From NCBI GenBank assembly GCA_010671965.1, contig JAAHIC010000032.1, positions 1-14,711 on the forward strand: a stretch of 14,711 bases of DNA. The letters run 5' to 3'. Positions 13,275-14,711 of this stretch are shown here, in pieces; the first letter of the stretch is position 1, and each line of letters opens with the position of its first letter. The stretch is from Leptolyngbya sp. SIO4C5 (GTDB lineage Bacteria > Cyanobacteriota > Cyanobacteriia > Phormidesmidales > Phormidesmidaceae). The notes under the pieces were generated by a model, which made no database searches, had not been told where the DNA came from, and saw only the letters and a list, made by a program, of their open reading frames with translations. Both the position numbers and the translations under genes were made by a program.

Positions 13275-14489
13275 CTAAGCGCCAAATTTCTGCAGCCGTC
13301 CCGCGTTGGCTAGCGCCAGCCCAATTAGGTGCAGCCCCGGACGAATGCCCAGCATTCCCTGGCGGCAGTTGTATTCATCAAAGTGGGCCACGCCGTCTAC
13401 CCGCACATGGGGACTGTAAATCATCAGCGGTACCGGGTGCCAGCTATGTTTGCCCATTGTGGCTGGCGTTGAGTGATCTGCCGTCACTACCAGCACGTCA
13501 GGCACCAGCGTCGTGATTAGCGGCAGCAGCCGATCTACCGTTTCAATCAGCGAGACTTTGCTGTCAAAATCGGCATCTTCTCCGAGGCTGTCAGACTTTT
13601 TCACATGGACAAAGAAAAAGTCGTAGTCCTTACTGTAGTGAGTCTGTAGCGCCTTAAAGCGAGCCTCAATGCCGCCGGGCGGATCGACTAAATCCATGCC
13701 GACCAGGCGACTGACGCCACGATACATGGGATAGTCAGCAATGCAGAGTCCTTTGAGCTTAAAGCGCTCCTGCAGAGACGGCAGCGGTTCATAGCGCTCA
13801 AAGCCGCGCAATAAGACCATATTGGCCGGGTCTTCATCTGCTAAAACTTCTTTGACCTGTTCAAGGAAGGAGCGCACTAGCTTTTCTGTGGGTACCGCAT
13901 CTTCGTCTTTAGCCTTTGGTTCAGCCGGAGGTATGCCCGTCTGCTGCGGATCGGTATCTCGCAGGTTTCCGCCTAAATCTTCACCCCGCAGGACCAGTAC
14001 GGCGCGGTGTTCGCTGACGGCTTCAAAGAAAAAAGTGCCGTCAAAGTCAAGGCTGACGCGATCGCGAATTTTCTGAGTGAGCTTTTTATTTAAGTCGGTG
14101 GCAATGCGGCCCGCCCGGCGATCGCTCACCTTGCCCGCCTCATCCACCGTGGCAAAGTTGACCCGGGCCGCCACGTCGCCCGCCTGCAAGTCAAAGTCAA
14201 TGCCCAGAGCCGACAATACTCCCCGGCCAATCCGATAGGCCAGCGGGTTGTAGCCAAAGAGAGACAGATGCCCTGGCCCGCTGCCGGGGGTAATACCTGG
14301 CCCGACGATTTCCAGTAGGCCGCAGCTCGACTCCTTGGCTAGCTGATCTAAATTACGGGTGTCAGCCACCTGTAGCTCAGTGCCGCCCCGCTCAGCGTCT
14401 GGGAGTCCGCCAACGCCGTCTAAAATTAGATAAACAATTTTTCCGCCCCTTTCCCAAGCAAGATCTTCCCAAATTTTTGTAATATCCAT
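13275..14489 (-). CDS. apgM: Cofactor-independent phosphoglycerate mutase, archaeal type
   Basis: The 404-residue protein interconverts 3- and 2-phosphoglycerate without 2,3-bisphosphoglycerate, in lower glycolysis. It belongs to the archaeal-type branch of the alkaline-phosphatase superfamily, whose length is about 400. The N-terminal metal site is in YLILDGVGGLPD (Asp24). The probable phosphoserine is Ser70 in TPGSGPGHLSLFGYNP. The inserted cap domain covers about 75-290, with GDVAARVNFA near 104-113. C-terminal metal ligands appear in HVKKSDSLGEDADFD (295-309), TADHSTP (336-342, Asp338 and His339) and HSWHPVP (348-354). All expected residues are present. The ATG at 14489 has no strong ribosome site. 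The gene stands alone, divergent from the partial gene at 14649, with the toxin-antitoxin relic just past its stop. Confidence 0.93.
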   Translation of the reverse strand: MDITKIWEDLAWERGGKIVYLILDGVGGLPDAERGGTELQVADTRNLDQLAKESSCGLLEIVGPGITPGSGPGHLSLFGYNPLAYRIGRGVLSALGIDFDLQAGDVAARVNFATVDEAGKVSDRRAGRIATDLNKKLTQKIRDRVSLDFDGTFFFEAVSEHRAVLVLRGEDLGGNLRDTDPQQTGIPPAEPKAKDEDAVPTEKLVRSFLEQVKEVLADEDPANMVLLRGFERYEPLPSLQERFKLKGLCIADYPMYRGVSRLVGMDLVDPPGGIEARFKALQTHYSKDYDFFFVHVKKSDSLGEDADFDSKVSLIETVDRLLPLITTLVPDVLVVTADHSTPATMGKHSWHPVPLMIYSPHVRVDGVAHFDEYNCRQGMLGIRPGLHLIGLALANAGRLQKFGA

Positions 14490-14552
14490 ATTTGTGAATA
14501 GGGCTGGCTAATATGACACGTCGCTCATGCCTCGCGTTATACCAGATCTTAG

Positions 14553-14599
14553 AGGCGCTAAAGAAACTCCCAAAGGATAGAGGTCTTCGCCTAGCGCCT
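14553..14599. promoter_or_regulatory. 8-bp inverted repeat in the divergent apgM promoter region
   Basis: AGGCGCTA (14553-14560) and TAGCGCCT (14592-14599) are perfect inverted arms 31 bp apart, midway between the apgM start (14489) and the plus-strand start (14649). A TATAAC hexamer on the minus strand (14541-14536) may be an apgM -10 element. It could be an operator or a leader stem-loop of the downstream gene; function is inferred from position. Confidence 0.3.
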
Positions 14600-14648
14600 A
14601 ATCTTTCGCTCAATTAATTCGTCGTTAGAGATTTTTGAGGCTATAACC

Positions 14649-14711
14649 ATGTCGCCTAACTCCGATTCGGACAGTCCCAATTCAGGGACAACTCGCTCTG
14701 CCGACGTTTGG
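14649..14711 (+). CDS. N-terminus of an unidentified gene (cut by the window edge)
   Basis: An ATG at 14649 opens 21 codons to the last base of the window. GAGG lies 8 nt upstream, a fair ribosome site. The visible residues begin MSPNSDSDSPNSGTTRSADV, a Ser/Asn/Asp-rich leader probably disordered, with no signal peptide so far. It is divergent from apgM. Too little is present to assign a family. Confidence 0.45.
   Translation, partial: MSPNSDSDSPNSGTTRSADVW

Noticed and set aside
1..14711. A complete new defence, mobile or CRISPR system
   Set aside because: Every longer gene is assigned to a known housekeeping, transport or regulatory family; no nuclease, integrase, transposase, reverse transcriptase or spacer array was found.

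Overview
The window looks like chromosomal DNA from a cyanobacterium. The octamer GCGATCGC (HIP1, a repeat highly enriched in many cyanobacterial genomes) recurs in genes and intergenic DNA, for example at 319-326, 918-925, 12348-12355 and 12357-12364. Several genes are types common in cyanobacteria: an ECF sigma factor with an RskA-like anti-sigma factor, an ExoD-family protein, an archaeal-type phosphoglycerate mutase and a DUF6335-like small protein. The species cannot be named from this sequence. No prophage, transposase, CRISPR array, rRNA or tRNA was seen.

Layout. (A) 35-1376, plus strand: ECF sigma factor followed after 7 nt by its probable membrane anti-sigma factor. (B) 1385-2182, minus strand: ExoD-family membrane protein and, upstream of it, a 56-residue single-pass membrane protein. 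(C) 2326-7214, minus strand: a PacL-like P2-type cation ATPase followed after 11 nt by a CPA2 cation/proton antiporter with two universal-stress domains. (D) 7418-8458, plus strand: an AraC-family regulator divergent from the ATPase, with two near-identical 15-bp dyads 22 bp apart over its start codon. (E) 8479-11855, minus strand: a close-packed set, transcribed in the order cupin, 68-residue protein, GAPDH, GH13 alpha-glucosidase. A TTGACA hexamer embedded in a perfect 13-bp dyad lies in front of it. (F) 12126-12921, plus strand: two small hydrophilic proteins. (G) 12922-13274: no intact gene, but a decayed DUF433-type antitoxin reading frame and a possible stub of its DUF5615-type partner. 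(H) 13275-14489, minus strand: archaeal-type phosphoglycerate mutase. (I) 14649-14711, plus strand: the first 21 codons of a gene that runs off the window.

Functionally this is mostly a housekeeping and stress-physiology neighbourhood: envelope-linked sigma control, ion homeostasis (ATPase plus antiporter with stress-sensor domains), and central carbon metabolism (GAPDH and phosphoglycerate mutase act at neighbouring stages of lower glycolysis; the GH13 enzyme would release glucose from short alpha-glucosides). I found no convincing new defence or mobile system. The points most worth a second look are the paired AraC operator-like dyads, the dyad over the cupin-GAPDH-GH13 promoter, the toxin-antitoxin relic and the CxxC motif at the GAPDH active site.
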